Shown here piece by piece: positions 41,669-50,168 of a DNA stretch of 64,000 nucleotides (its first letter is position 1; each line of letters begins with the position of its first letter). The DNA comes from Ornithoclostridium sp944380285 (GTDB taxonomy: Bacteria; Bacillota; Clostridia; Christensenellales; UBA3700), in the NCBI GenBank assembly GCA_963931165.1, contig OZ006985.1:1426001-1490000 (forward strand), read 5' to 3'. Made by a program: the position numbers and the translations under genes. The notes under the pieces were generated by a model. That model saw only the letters and a program-made list of their open reading frames with translations. It was not told the DNA's origin and searched no databases.

Positions 41669-42463
41669 ATGAGCGATTTCAAATTCAAATTGGGTTTTGT
41701 GGGCTCGGGCAATATGGCTCAGGCGATCGTGCACGGCGTGCTGTCGTCCGGCATGCTCGCAAAGAGCGATATTGTCATGTCCAACACTTCGGGCAATTCT
41801 CCGGTCGACGGCGTCGAATGCACTGTCGACAACGGCTATGTCACGGCAAACAGCGAATATCTCGTGCTTGCGGTCAAGCCGCAAGTCTTCAAGAGCATCG
41901 CTGCTTCGCTCCGTCCGGTAAACTCGGCGGCGGTCGTCAGCATCATGGCGGGCTTGAAGTCCGAGGTCGTCGCAAGCGCGCTCGGCATTTGCGGCAACAT
42001 CATCAGGGTCATGCCTAATACGCCTTCCAAGGTCGGCATGGGCGCGACCGCGATCGCAGAAAATCATTGCTCGGGCGAGAGCAACGCATTCTGCCGCAAG
42101 ATGTTCGAGAGCGTAGGCTCGACGGTCTATGTCCCCGAAAAGGACTTTGACGCGGTGACCTGCGTCAGCGGCAGCGGTCCCGCTTATGTATTTTACTTCA
42201 TCAAGGCGATGACCGAGGGCGGCATAGCAAACGGGCTTTCGCCCGAGGTCGCGAAAAGCCTCACCCTCGCGACCGTCGCCGGCGCGTGCAAACTCGCCGA
42301 AATGTCCGACGACAGCCTTGACACCCTGATCGACAAGGTCTGCTCAAAGGGCGGTACGACCATTCAGGCGATAGACGCGTTCCGCAACGCAAATATGGAC
42401 AAGATCGTCATCGACGGGATGACCGCGTGCCGCAGGCGCAGCGAGGAGCTGGGCAAGGCATGA
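41669..42463 (+). CDS. proC: Pyrroline-5-carboxylate reductase
   Basis: 264 residues, last step of proline synthesis. The N-terminal NAD(P)-binding pattern is LGFVGSGNMAQAIVHGVL. The family signature is VSGSGPAYVFYFIKAMTEGG (about 169-188), followed by SKGGTTIQAIDAF. It is close to family length. Its stop overlaps the rnhA ATG (ATGA). Confidence 0.96.
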   Translation: MSDFKFKLGFVGSGNMAQAIVHGVLSSGMLAKSDIVMSNTSGNSPVDGVECTVDNGYVTANSEYLVLAVKPQVFKSIAASLRPVNSAAVVSIMAGLKSEVVASALGICGNIIRVMPNTPSKVGMGATAIAENHCSGESNAFCRKMFESVGSTVYVPEKDFDAVTCVSGSGPAYVFYFIKAMTEGGIANGLSPEVAKSLTLATVAGACKLAEMSDDSLDTLIDKVCSKGGTTIQAIDAFRNANMDKIVIDGMTACRRRSEELGKA

Positions 42464-42918
42464 AAAGGGTAGATATCTATACGGACGGCGCTTGCTCGGG
42501 CAATCCCGGCGCAGGCGGATGGGCGGCGATACTCATCTATAACGGCGTAGAAAAGGAGATCAGCGGCTACAACCGCGAGACGACCAACAACCGCATGGAA
42601 CTGTTTGCTGTCATCCAAGGACTCAAACAGCTCAATCAACAATGCGATGTGACCGTCTATTCCGACTCCGCATATGTCTGCAACGCCTTTCTCGAAGGCT
42701 GGATCGACGATTGGATCGCCGCCGATTGGAAGCTCAAAGGCGGTAAAGGACAGGTCAAAAACGCCGATCTTTGGAAGATGTTGCTGCTCGAATGCGGCCG
42801 CCACAAAGTCAAATTTGTCAAGGTCAAAGGGCACGCTGACAACGTGCACAACAACAGGTGTGACAAGCTGGCGACCGGAAAGATCGCCAAGGCGTCCAAA
42901 AATATCGATACCATTTGA
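42460..42918 (+). CDS. rnhA: Ribonuclease HI
   Basis: 152 residues. The catalytic carboxylates are in IYTDGACSGNPGAGGWAA (Asp), NNRMELFAVIQGL (Glu), VYSDSAYVCNAF (Asp) and HADNVHNNRCDKLA (Asp). It removes RNA from RNA-DNA hybrids. ATG 42460 overlaps the proC stop. A strong terminator follows. Confidence 0.95.
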   Translation: MKRVDIYTDGACSGNPGAGGWAAILIYNGVEKEISGYNRETTNNRMELFAVIQGLKQLNQQCDVTVYSDSAYVCNAFLEGWIDDWIAADWKLKGGKGQVKNADLWKMLLLECGRHKVKFVKVKGHADNVHNNRCDKLATGKIAKASKNIDTI

Positions 42919-42923
42919 AGATC

Positions 42924-42945
42924 GCCGCCTTCGGGCGGCTTTTTT
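42924..42945 (+). terminator. Intrinsic terminator after rnhA
   Basis: GCCGCC-TTCG-GGCGGC stem-loop followed by six T, 5 bases past the rnhA stop. Confidence 0.88.
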
Positions 42946-42990
42946 GTAGTATTTTGAACGCTCCGCGCAAATACTATATTGCGAGGGAAT

Positions 42991-44019
42991 ATGTCTAAGA
43001 TCGCAAAAACGGGCGGAGCAGTTGTCGTAGCGGCGGCATGTCTTGTCGCCGTGCATTTTTTGTCGGCTCTGTATCGCTCGCCGCAAGTGGAGACGTGGCA
43101 CGTCTATGTCGGATTTGCTCTGACTTCCGCAGCCTTTTTGTCCGAGACGGTCGGCTTGATCGCAGGCGCAGACTTTTTACGCAAAGCGGCGCTCGTCGGC
43201 TCGTTGGCGGTTGCGGCGATAGCAGCCGCGTACGTCGCCGCGATCGAATACGGCTGGATAAAATATTTCGAAGACACCGACTCTTTGCTCGAATTGATAC
43301 GGCGATACGACTCGTACGCCGTCCTCATCTTTGTCGCCGTCCAATTTGCGCAGGTCACGATCCTGCCGCTGCCGGCAACGCTGACCACGATCGCGGGCTT
43401 TACCGTTTTCGGAGTGGGCGAAACGCTGTTGTATTCTTCGGCGGCTATCATCGCAGGCTCGATGGTGGCTTTCGCGGCAGGCAGAACGTTCGGAGTGCGC
43501 CTTGCAGTGTGGCTTTGCGGAGCTAAATCGGTCGCCAAATACAGAGAATTGCTCAAAGGCAGAGAGACATTGTTGCTCTATGCGATGTTTTTGCTGCCCA
43601 TCTTCCCGGACGACCTGCTTTGCGTGATCGCCGGGCTCGGCTCGATGTCTTATCGCTCGTTCGGCGTCATGATGTTGATCACGCGCCCGGTCGGCGTGCT
43701 GTGGACCGCCGCGGTATATAAGGGCGCGGTCAATATTCCCGCAAATGCCGCAGGTATCGCGGCTTGGGTCGCGATCGCACTCGTAACCGTTGCCGTGTTC
43801 GCTGTTCTTTACAAATACGGTGAAAAGATAAGCGAAAAACTCGCGAATGTAGCGGCAATAGTGCAATCAAAGCTGCCGCACAAACCGACAAAACCGCGCA
43901 ACGGCGTATTGCGTGACGATCAGATCGCCGAAAAGATCTCCGCCGTGGACGCGTCTGCCAAACGCCTCATCGTCGACGTGACAGCAAAACAAAAGCCGCC
44001 CGAAGGCGGCGATGTTTAG
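42991..44019 (+). CDS. TVP38/DedA-type (VTT domain) integral membrane protein
   Basis: 342 residues with about eight hydrophobic segments. The VTT-like core is around ILPLPATLTTIAGFTVFG, AGSMVAFAAGRTFGVR and LLPIFPDDLLCVIAGLGSMSYRSF in parts (LPIFPDDLLC; AGLGSMSYRSF). Family members act in lipid/carrier flipping. Residues after about 285 form a charged cytoplasmic tail. ATG 42991 follows GCGAGGGA. The 3' end overlaps the convergent PadR-type gene by four bases, and its last codons contain that gene's terminator. Confidence 0.8.
   Translation: MSKIAKTGGAVVVAAACLVAVHFLSALYRSPQVETWHVYVGFALTSAAFLSETVGLIAGADFLRKAALVGSLAVAAIAAAYVAAIEYGWIKYFEDTDSLLELIRRYDSYAVLIFVAVQFAQVTILPLPATLTTIAGFTVFGVGETLLYSSAAIIAGSMVAFAAGRTFGVRLAVWLCGAKSVAKYRELLKGRETLLLYAMFLLPIFPDDLLCVIAGLGSMSYRSFGVMMLITRPVGVLWTAAVYKGAVNIPANAAGIAAWVAIALVTVAVFAVLYKYGEKISEKLANVAAIVQSKLPHKPTKPRNGVLRDDQIAEKISAVDASAKRLIVDVTAKQKPPEGGDV
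43987..44013 (-). terminator. Terminator of the PadR-type gene inside the VTT gene 3' end
   Basis: On the minus strand GCCGCC-TTCG-GGCGGC is followed by TTTTGTTTTG. It lies directly after the stop of the minus-strand gene and within the last ten codons of the VTT gene. Confidence 0.7.
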
Positions 44020-45479
44020 CTGACGTGATAGCGCCGAGTCCTGTACAGCACATTGTATATGAGCAATGCCGCAGGGATGTCGAGCAAGAACAATATCGGA
44101 ATGACGATCGGCTTGACCGAGGTGATCGGGGAGTCGATCTGCGCGCCGAACACAAAGAAGCCCAAACAAATTATCAATATCAATGCGTTGAGCATGAATA
44201 TCAACGAGTTGATCAAAGACGAACGCAAACTGAAATTCGCCTTGGAGCGTTTGAGCGGGTCGACAAGCCAATTGACCAGACCGAACACCGGGAAGAGAAG
44301 TCCTATCCCGAGAAACAGGAAGAGATAGCCCACCGATGTCGACGGAGAAGTCATGCGGAATGTCGCAAAATACGCAATCAAGACCTCGACCGCATAGAGA
44401 GCATACGCAAACAGCGAACAATCGCGCAGCAATCTGCCCGAATAGTAGTAGTTGTTGATGTAGAACTCGCTTGTGTTCTTCTTGATGTAAGGGCGGATCG
44501 TGTAGCCCTCCGCAGCGTAGCGTGTGCGCAGCTCGTTGAGTGAAACAAAACCGAATTGATCGGCAGACACGTCATATTTGCTGCGGTCAGCCGAGCCGGT
44601 ATATTCGCGAACGTCGTTTTTCGGAGCGCTGTAAATGCTGTCAAAGCTGGTGATGTAATTCACGCCCGCCTCTTCGTCGCGCATGTCAAAAACGGGCGCA
44701 GCCTGCTTCGTCGGGCGTTCCTGCTCGGGCTGACGGTACGAATCGCGCGAGGGAGCGGTTTGGGCAGGTCTCTCGGGCGCAGGTTGCACGTCTTCGCGCG
44801 GCTCTTCCTGCTTGGGTCTGAATATGTCGAGGATGCTGCCGTAACTCGACGAACTTCCTGTGCGGACGGGCTCCGGACGAGGCTCTTGAACAGGTTCAAT
44901 GCGAGGTTGCTCCTCTGTCGGCTCGATAGCAGGTGAGTCGTCGATCTCCGGCTGAGGCTCGGGCTGAGAGTAATATTCCGCCGATCGAGCGTCGGCAAGA
45001 TCGTCTTGTACAGGCTGAGAGACGTCATCCGGCTCGGACAACGAAGCCAAATACTCCGCGTAAGAGTGCGGATTGCGCTGACGCTTGGTCATCGGACGAT
45101 AGGCGGTAGGATCGAACGGGGGAATGCTGTTCGGATCAAATTCTCTGTCCGACAGCAAATTGTCGATTATCGTGCGGCTGAACTCCCATTGCACCTGATC
45201 GCTTTCGAGGAAAGCTCTGCCTTCGGGCTGCAGGGAATAGTAGACGCGTTGCGCGCCGTTTGAAACGTCGCCTTTGTAGGAGCGGATGTAGCCGAGTTTT
45301 TCCAACCTTTTGAGACAGCTGTAAAGAGTGGGCTGTTTGAGCATATACAGCCCCTTGCTCTTTTCTTTGATCTCGTTCAAAATTTCATAGCCGTACTTAT
45401 CCTCGTCGCAAAGCGATCTGAGGATGATGGTGTCCACATGGGAACGTATCAGGTCTATGTTTACGTTGGAAGCGTCCAT
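44016..45479 (-). CDS. Membrane-anchored PadR-family transcriptional regulator
   Basis: 487 residues. Residues 1-115 are a PadR winged helix (DTIILRSLCDEDKYGYEIL, LKQPTLYSCLKRLEKLGYI, then RVYYSLQPEGRAFLES). About 150-290 is a Pro/Glu/Gln-rich disordered linker. The C-terminal 140 residues contain four hydrophobic segments (e.g. GYLFLFLGIGLLFPVFGLVN and LIFMLNALILIICLGFFVFG). Ordinary PadR proteins are soluble and about 110-190 residues long, so this fusion is unusual. ATG 45479 follows AAGGAGAAG. A dyad at its own -10 box suggests autoregulation. Confidence 0.8.
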   Translation of the reverse strand: MDASNVNIDLIRSHVDTIILRSLCDEDKYGYEILNEIKEKSKGLYMLKQPTLYSCLKRLEKLGYIRSYKGDVSNGAQRVYYSLQPEGRAFLESDQVQWEFSRTIIDNLLSDREFDPNSIPPFDPTAYRPMTKRQRNPHSYAEYLASLSEPDDVSQPVQDDLADARSAEYYSQPEPQPEIDDSPAIEPTEEQPRIEPVQEPRPEPVRTGSSSSYGSILDIFRPKQEEPREDVQPAPERPAQTAPSRDSYRQPEQERPTKQAAPVFDMRDEEAGVNYITSFDSIYSAPKNDVREYTGSADRSKYDVSADQFGFVSLNELRTRYAAEGYTIRPYIKKNTSEFYINNYYYSGRLLRDCSLFAYALYAVEVLIAYFATFRMTSPSTSVGYLFLFLGIGLLFPVFGLVNWLVDPLKRSKANFSLRSSLINSLIFMLNALILIICLGFFVFGAQIDSPITSVKPIVIPILFLLDIPAALLIYNVLYRTRRYHVS

Positions 45480-45488
45480 ATCTTCTCC

Positions 45489-45525
45489 TTGTATCTATGA
45501 TACAACACTTTGGAGATATAGTCAA
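45489..45525 (-). promoter_or_regulatory. Promoter and probable operator of the PadR-type gene
   Basis: Minus strand: TTGACT (45520-45525), a 17-base spacer and TATCAT (45497-45502). The palindrome TTGTATCATAGATACAA (45489-45505; 7-bp arms, 3-base centre) covers the -10 box and start point, a good place for a repressor dyad. Confidence 0.6.
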
Positions 45526-46444
45526 ACAATAGCGCATATTTACAAAATAATTATTTTGAAAAGCGCACAAAATTGTTATCGATTAAGATGATTTTCATAA
45601 CAATATCGCAAAATTGAGTAACAAAAGAGTATTATCTCGATATAAGGTGAAAATTCAAAAAATGCGAGATCAACTTTGCGGATAATAATCGATAAGGGGT
45701 CTGAAAAATGGAAGACGAAGAAAGTGTTAGGAGCGCGAAGTGCAAAATACCATCAAAAGATATGTCCATATGCAGTGACCGAGAGAAGATGTAAGACCGG
45801 CATGAGCGCTCACATTGCAGGTAGAAAACAGACCGATCCACATTCGCAATGCGGTTGTATTGCAGAGCAATGGTCGCAGACAAATAATCATACTGTAAGC
45901 CTGTACGCGTATGCGCCTTCGATTCAACGCCTTTTGTACGCAATAAACTGTAAAGCGGGCGGTGTAGCATATTGTTAAAAAAGTCTGCACAAACCGTTGA
46001 TTTTGCTATTATTGACCGTTTCAAGAGCATAATATTGTTTATTATATATAGAAGGATCGCGGGGGAGTGTACACGAAATGCAAAGATAAGATCATATCGG
46101 ACATATCCGCTGTCGGTACGGCACGAGCGGCAGTAGATCGGTATAATTGACTTCAAAGAGCACGAAACATAGACGGGGAGCGCTGTCAAACACATGTTCG
46201 CATTTACATAACGTCGCCAATCTGCGCAAATTAACATCTCGAACTATTCCTGCGCCGATCGAAGTCGATATTTTCGCAACACTCTGATCGCTCTTGCAGT
46301 TGTTTGTGATGAAAATCTGACAAAATTCGCGGGTGGAGATGTGTTTTTGCGCCTTACATATTTATTCGCAAAACGATAGCTTTGCGAATAAATAGCGCAA
46401 AATAGCTTCAAATAAGGTTAATTTTTGAAATAATTTGCCGAATT

Positions 46445-46728
46445 TTAGCCATATAAAGTCTCATGAATGATTTCGTCGTGTTTGAGATCTTTGCATGCGG
46501 CTTCGATTTGTATCGACGTACTTTGCATGTATCCATGATCGATCGTTTTTTGAGTTAGACCGACGCGCTTATAACCGATCGAAGTCTGCCGTCGTATTTG
46601 TCGCGATCATATGATGATTTCGTCATTTTAGCATCGACGCAAAATCCTTGTTCGAAAAATCGTATTTCGCTATGCGCAAGATCTCGTAACGTTCGTATTC
46701 CGAGCGTTTCAACATGGTTTTTGCTCAT
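46445..46728 (-). pseudogene. Possible frameshifted small gene, unidentified
   Basis: On the minus strand a 57-codon frame starts with ATG at 46728 behind AGGACGTGG and reads MSKNHVETLGIRTLRDLAHS onward to a stop at 46555. In another frame, from about 46595 to a stop at 46445, the translation QKTIDHGYMQSTSIQIEAAC and KDLKHDEIIHETLYG looks protein-like. Joining the two would need one frameshift near 46590. No family is recognised. Confidence 0.25.
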
Positions 46729-46742
46729 TACCACGTCCTATG

Positions 46743-47005
46743 AGGTTTAATTTCTTGCGATCGTTGGACAACTTAGACTGCGCCGCTTAATTTGTAAAAT
46801 TTCGCAGCATTAGCATTTAGCTCGGCATTTGTCGGTTTGTCGAACATGCTTATATGCTCTGTTTACCTATTGCATTGTTCTGGAAGGTTGATTCGCCCGC
46901 GATCGTTGTGTCACTTAGATCTAGCCGCTTGATTTGCAAAATTCCATTGCATTTCAGTCAGTCGCACGGCATTTGTCTGTTTGTTTGACATTGCTTATGA
47001 GCTTC
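46743..47005. repeat. Diverged tandem duplication, period about 142 bases
   Basis: Copy 1 (from 46743) and copy 2 (from 46885) align through AGGTT.ATT, GCGATCGTTG, CACTTAGA-like, CCGCTT.ATTTG.AAAATT and CGGCATTTGTC.GTTTGT. Many substitutions and small gaps separate them. Confidence 0.5.
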
Positions 47006-47621
47006 GCTTGTTCGACTTGTAGACCTTTCTGTGTTTTGAACAAATATTTACCTATCGGATGCGCCTTGCAACGGATCCGGCATCTTATTTATCTGTTGAT
47101 TGCATTTTAAGTATACAAAGCCTTTTCTTGACGTTGATGGTCAGCGATAATGACTTTACGCACCGCCCAATATCAAATGAGCGCGTTCGCTGCGTGATCG
47201 TTTATCGTTTTTGCAGCTTTCGATTGCATTTCGCATTGAAAATCGATCGATGGCGCTTTGACAACTCAATTTGCACACCTTTGGACATAATTCGTGTCCG
47301 TAAACGCATGAATTATTGTTCGCAATGCTCTTTTCTTCAAAAATTTTCAAAAAAATGGCTCTGCGCATAAACACGCTTGCGTGAAATTTGTGTTTGTAAA
47401 CGCACGAATTAATGTTCGGCTTGTATTGCTTGTAAAATAGTGAGACGATCACGCAAAAAATGGCAACTATTGACAACTCAAACACTCATGTGCATATTAT
47501 GTGTCTGTTATTCGCCGAATTTTTGTTCGCATCGGAAAATGCGCGCCTATTTCGATTTTGTGATATTTTGTGAATGTTTGTTCAAAATTTCAGTGAATCT
47601 TTTCGCAAAATACAAAAATAC

Positions 47622-47650
47622 TTGCCATATTTTGCAGTGCGTGTTATCAT
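47622..47650 (+). promoter_or_regulatory. Promoter of the tyrosine recombinase gene, predicted leaderless
   Basis: TTGCCA (47622-47627), a 17-base spacer and TATCAT (47645-47650), ending 6 bases before the ATG at 47657; no ribosome site is visible. Confidence 0.55.
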
Positions 47651-47656
47651 TGAATT

Positions 47657-48709
47657 ATGAAAAAGACCGACTATTTTGAACAACGAAACATCGACAATAC
47701 GCTCAAATTGCGTGAGATCAGGCGCGATTTGCCCAAGTTTTGCGACGAATTTTTTATCGGTATCGAAAATCGAACGACGCCGCTGACGAGGCTGGAATAT
47801 GCGTACGATCTCAGGATATTTTTCTACTATCTTTTCACCGAAACGCGCGAATTTCAAAGCTATGACGTGTCGAATTTCGGAGTCAAACAACTTGACGAAG
47901 TCACGACTTCGCAGATAGAATCCTTTCTCGAATTCCTCAATTACTACGAGTTCGAAGGCACGACCTATTCGAACACCGTCAAGACAAAGGCGCGAAAATT
48001 GTCGACGATCAAATCGTTTTTCAAATATTTTTACAACAAAGACGCTATCGACTCCGATCCCGCGTCAAAGGTGCTTACGCCGAAATTGCACGAAAAACCG
48101 ATAATCCGCCTCGAAGTCGACGAGGTCACGCGCCTCTTGGACAGCGTGGACAGCGGCGAAGGACTCGGTACGCGCCAAGCAGCATTCCACGAAAAGACGC
48201 GATTGCGCGATCTTGCGATCATGACGCTCTTTCTCGGCACGGGCATCCGTATCAGCGAGCTGGTCGGACTTGACGTGGACGATCTCGATTTCAACGTCAA
48301 CGGATTCAAGATCACGCGCAAAGGCGGCTCGCAGACGATCCTATATTTTTCGGACGAAGTAGCGGACGCTCTGCTCGCCTGGCTGGACGAGCGCGCAAAG
48401 TACGAAGAACTCGACGAAGTGCCGGCGCTGTTCGTGTCGCTCCAAAAAAAGCGCATGTCGGTGCGAAGCGTCGAGCTTTTGGTCAAAAAATACGCGCAAA
48501 TCGTGACGCCGCTCAAAAAGATCACCCCACACAAGCTGCGCAGCACTTACGGCACCGAACTTTATCGCGAGACAGGCGACATCTATGTCGTCGCCGAAGT
48601 GCTCGGACACAAGGACATCAACACTACAAAGCGGCATTACGCCGCTATAAGCGACGATATAAAACGCGACGCCGCCCGAAAAGTCATCTTGCGCGACCCC
48701 AAAAATTGA
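47657..48709 (+). CDS. Tyrosine recombinase (XerC/XerD-like)
   Basis: 350 residues. An N-terminal SAM-like DNA-binding domain (LTRLEYAYDLRIFFYYLF) is followed by the catalytic domain. The catalytic set is complete: Arg in GTGIRISELVGLDVDD, Lys in TRKGGSQT, His-x-x-Arg in HKLRSTYGTELY, His in VLGHKDINTTKRHY, and the final Tyr nucleophile in HYAA. Clostridia often carry a gene of this type next to lexA. It may resolve chromosome dimers or mobilise DNA; the neighbouring eroded region and tRNA-linked repeats leave both open. Confidence 0.88.
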   Translation: MKKTDYFEQRNIDNTLKLREIRRDLPKFCDEFFIGIENRTTPLTRLEYAYDLRIFFYYLFTETREFQSYDVSNFGVKQLDEVTTSQIESFLEFLNYYEFEGTTYSNTVKTKARKLSTIKSFFKYFYNKDAIDSDPASKVLTPKLHEKPIIRLEVDEVTRLLDSVDSGEGLGTRQAAFHEKTRLRDLAIMTLFLGTGIRISELVGLDVDDLDFNVNGFKITRKGGSQTILYFSDEVADALLAWLDERAKYEELDEVPALFVSLQKKRMSVRSVELLVKKYAQIVTPLKKITPHKLRSTYGTELYRETGDIYVVAEVLGHKDINTTKRHYAAISDDIKRDAARKVILRDPKN

Positions 48710-48712
48710 ACG

Positions 48713-48746
48713 ATTGCCGTCCTTAGCGACGGCAATATCATTTTTT
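48713..48746 (+). terminator. Intrinsic terminator after the recombinase
   Basis: ATTGCCGTC and GACGGCAAT form a 9-bp stem around CTTAGC, followed by ATCA and six T. Confidence 0.8.
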
Positions 48747-48989
48747 GCGGCATACCTGTGTCTCGTCTTGCGGTAAAATTGCTGTCAAGCGACCCGCTCC
48801 ATATTTTTTATCATTATTATATATTTCGCCGCAAAAGCGCTTTGAGAGGCAATTTCTATCGTTTCGAGTTAAAAGTTTTGTCAAGTGTTTGAGCCGATTT
48901 TTTGAACAAAATCGTATAGTTTGCATAGTTAGGTCTGCAAAAACAATAAAAAACATCGATAAAATTGTATATTATTTTCGGCAAAAGTA
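48747..48989. other. AT-rich intergenic stretch before lexA
   Basis: About 240 bases between the recombinase terminator and the lexA promoter. It is A/T-rich with a small hairpin (CGATTTT / AAAATCG near 48896-48914). No gene or RNA is recognised. Confidence 0.5.
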
Positions 48990-49018
48990 TTGCAAAATGC
49001 GAACATATGTGCTAAAAT
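48990..49018 (+). promoter_or_regulatory. lexA promoter with a LexA (SOS) box in the spacer
   Basis: TTGCAA (48990-48995), a 17-base spacer and TAAAAT (49013-49018). The spacer contains CGAACATATGTGCT (49000-49013), which matches the Gram-positive SOS box CGAACRNRYGTTYC at 12 of 14 positions. LexA binding here would block RNA polymerase, giving autoregulation. Confidence 0.75.
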
Positions 49019-49045
49019 GTGAACGTACAGGAGAGAGATTTGCAT

Positions 49046-49681
49046 ATGGCATCGGCAAAAATGCAGGAAAATTTGGACAAGACGATGGCTTGCATCCGCA
49101 AGTTCGTCGCAGAACACAACTATTCGCCCAGCGTTCGCGACATCTGTCAAGCCGGCGGTTTCAAATCGACCGCCTCGGTTCAATATTATCTCGAAAAACT
49201 TGTCGCCGCCGGGCTGATCAAGCGCGAGACCTCAAAGAATCGCACGATCGAGCTTGTCGAAAGCGACGAGGAATTTACCGATTTCGCAAGCGTGCCGATG
49301 CTCGGCAACATCGCCGCGGGTCAACCTTTGCTCGCGGCGGTCGAAAACGACGTAAAATTGCACTTCCCCGCCGACTTCTTCAAGCTGGTCGGCGACAACT
49401 TCTGCTTGACCGTCAAAGGTGAAAGTATGCGTGAGATCGGCATCATGAACGGCGACATCGTCCTCATCCACGCGACACCCACCGCCTCCGACGGCGAGAT
49501 CGTCGCCGCACAGATAGACGGCGGCGAAGTGACGCTCAAGCGTTTTTTCCGCAGGGATAACGAGATCGTTCTCCACCCCGAAAATTCTGAGATGGACGAC
49601 ATCATCGTCCCTGACGGCACGGAGTTCCGCATACTCGGCACCGCAGTCGGACTTATGCGCAACTCATTTGCCGACAGATGA
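49046..49681 (+). CDS. lexA: LexA repressor
   Basis: 211 residues from ATG 49046, which follows CAGGAGAGA; an earlier GTG at 49019 would fall on the start point and is rejected. The N-terminal winged helix reads SPSVRDICQAGGFKSTASVQ. The self-cleavage site is Ala91-Gly92 (NIAAGQPLL), with catalytic Ser127 in KGESMRE and Lys165 in VTLKRFF. It represses SOS genes until RecA-stimulated cleavage. The 3' end overlaps the next gene by four bases. Confidence 0.96.
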   Translation: MASAKMQENLDKTMACIRKFVAEHNYSPSVRDICQAGGFKSTASVQYYLEKLVAAGLIKRETSKNRTIELVESDEEFTDFASVPMLGNIAAGQPLLAAVENDVKLHFPADFFKLVGDNFCLTVKGESMREIGIMNGDIVLIHATPTASDGEIVAAQIDGGEVTLKRFFRRDNEIVLHPENSEMDDIIVPDGTEFRILGTAVGLMRNSFADR

Positions 49682-49974
49682 CGATACGCATCGCCGTCAT
49701 GCGCACCGCGCGCTATGACGACTTGATCGACAAATACGAGTTGCCGCAAACGTCGCCATGCGACATGCGCGAAGGTCAAGTTTTCGAGACAAGCGGCTCG
49801 CGCCCCGAAGGCTTTTGTCAAACGGCTTGGGAGACGCTCTTTCCTTTTGTCAAAGGTCTGCTCGAAGGTAAGTCGAGGTTTTACGGCGATTGGATGAAAG
49901 ACCCGCGCTCGGCGATGATCTCGTGCAACGACGGCTTCCGTCCAGTGACGTTTTTGGTCGAAGTCAAAGAATAA
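49678..49974 (+). CDS. TIGR04076-type small protein
   Basis: 98 residues. The pattern of a short N-terminal strand region, CDMREGQVF, PEGFCQTAWETLFPFVKGLL and GDWMKDPRSAMISCNDGFRPVTF fits the TIGR04076 family of unknown function. Two or three conserved cysteines may bind metal. ATG overlaps the lexA stop (ATGA), so it would be under LexA control. A terminator follows. Confidence 0.7.
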   Translation: MTIRIAVMRTARYDDLIDKYELPQTSPCDMREGQVFETSGSRPEGFCQTAWETLFPFVKGLLEGKSRFYGDWMKDPRSAMISCNDGFRPVTFLVEVKE

Positions 49975-49978
49975 CTTT

Positions 49979-50001
49979 GCCGGCATTTAGCCGGCTTTTT
50001 G
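49979..50001 (+). terminator. Intrinsic terminator after the lexA operon
   Basis: GCCGGC-ATTTA-GCCGGC stem-loop followed by five T and a further T-rich stretch. Confidence 0.85.
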
Positions 50002-50168
50002 ATTTTTGTAAAAACATCGTTACAGTTCAAAGATCGCCCATGATTTCGGCATATTCCAATGCATCATTCGCCTTCTCTAGCATCCGTGTACTCGGTCAAA
50101 GCAGAAAGCGATGCACATTATTCGATGTCATTGCGCCGTGCGCGGCGAAAGCAATCCGCTCCCCTCGC

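Larger units (their letters stand above)
45526..47621. other. AT-rich region of eroded and duplicated sequence, no intact gene recognised
   Basis: About 2.1 kb. Open frames here (for example 45632-46237 on the minus strand) show no family features. Two diverged copies of a roughly 120-base segment start near 46743 and 46885 (142 bases apart). Read on the minus strand both contain a short peptide beginning M-x-x-K-x-TNA before stops. Another weak repeat with the core AAACGCA(T/C)GAATTA occurs near 47300 and 47397. A frameshifted small frame lies at 46445-46728. I see no RNA gene. It looks like decayed accessory DNA. Confidence 0.5.

Noticed and set aside
45632..46237. 201-codon minus-strand open frame in the AT-rich region
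   Set aside because: No ribosome site, no domain, irregular composition; it appears to be a chance frame.
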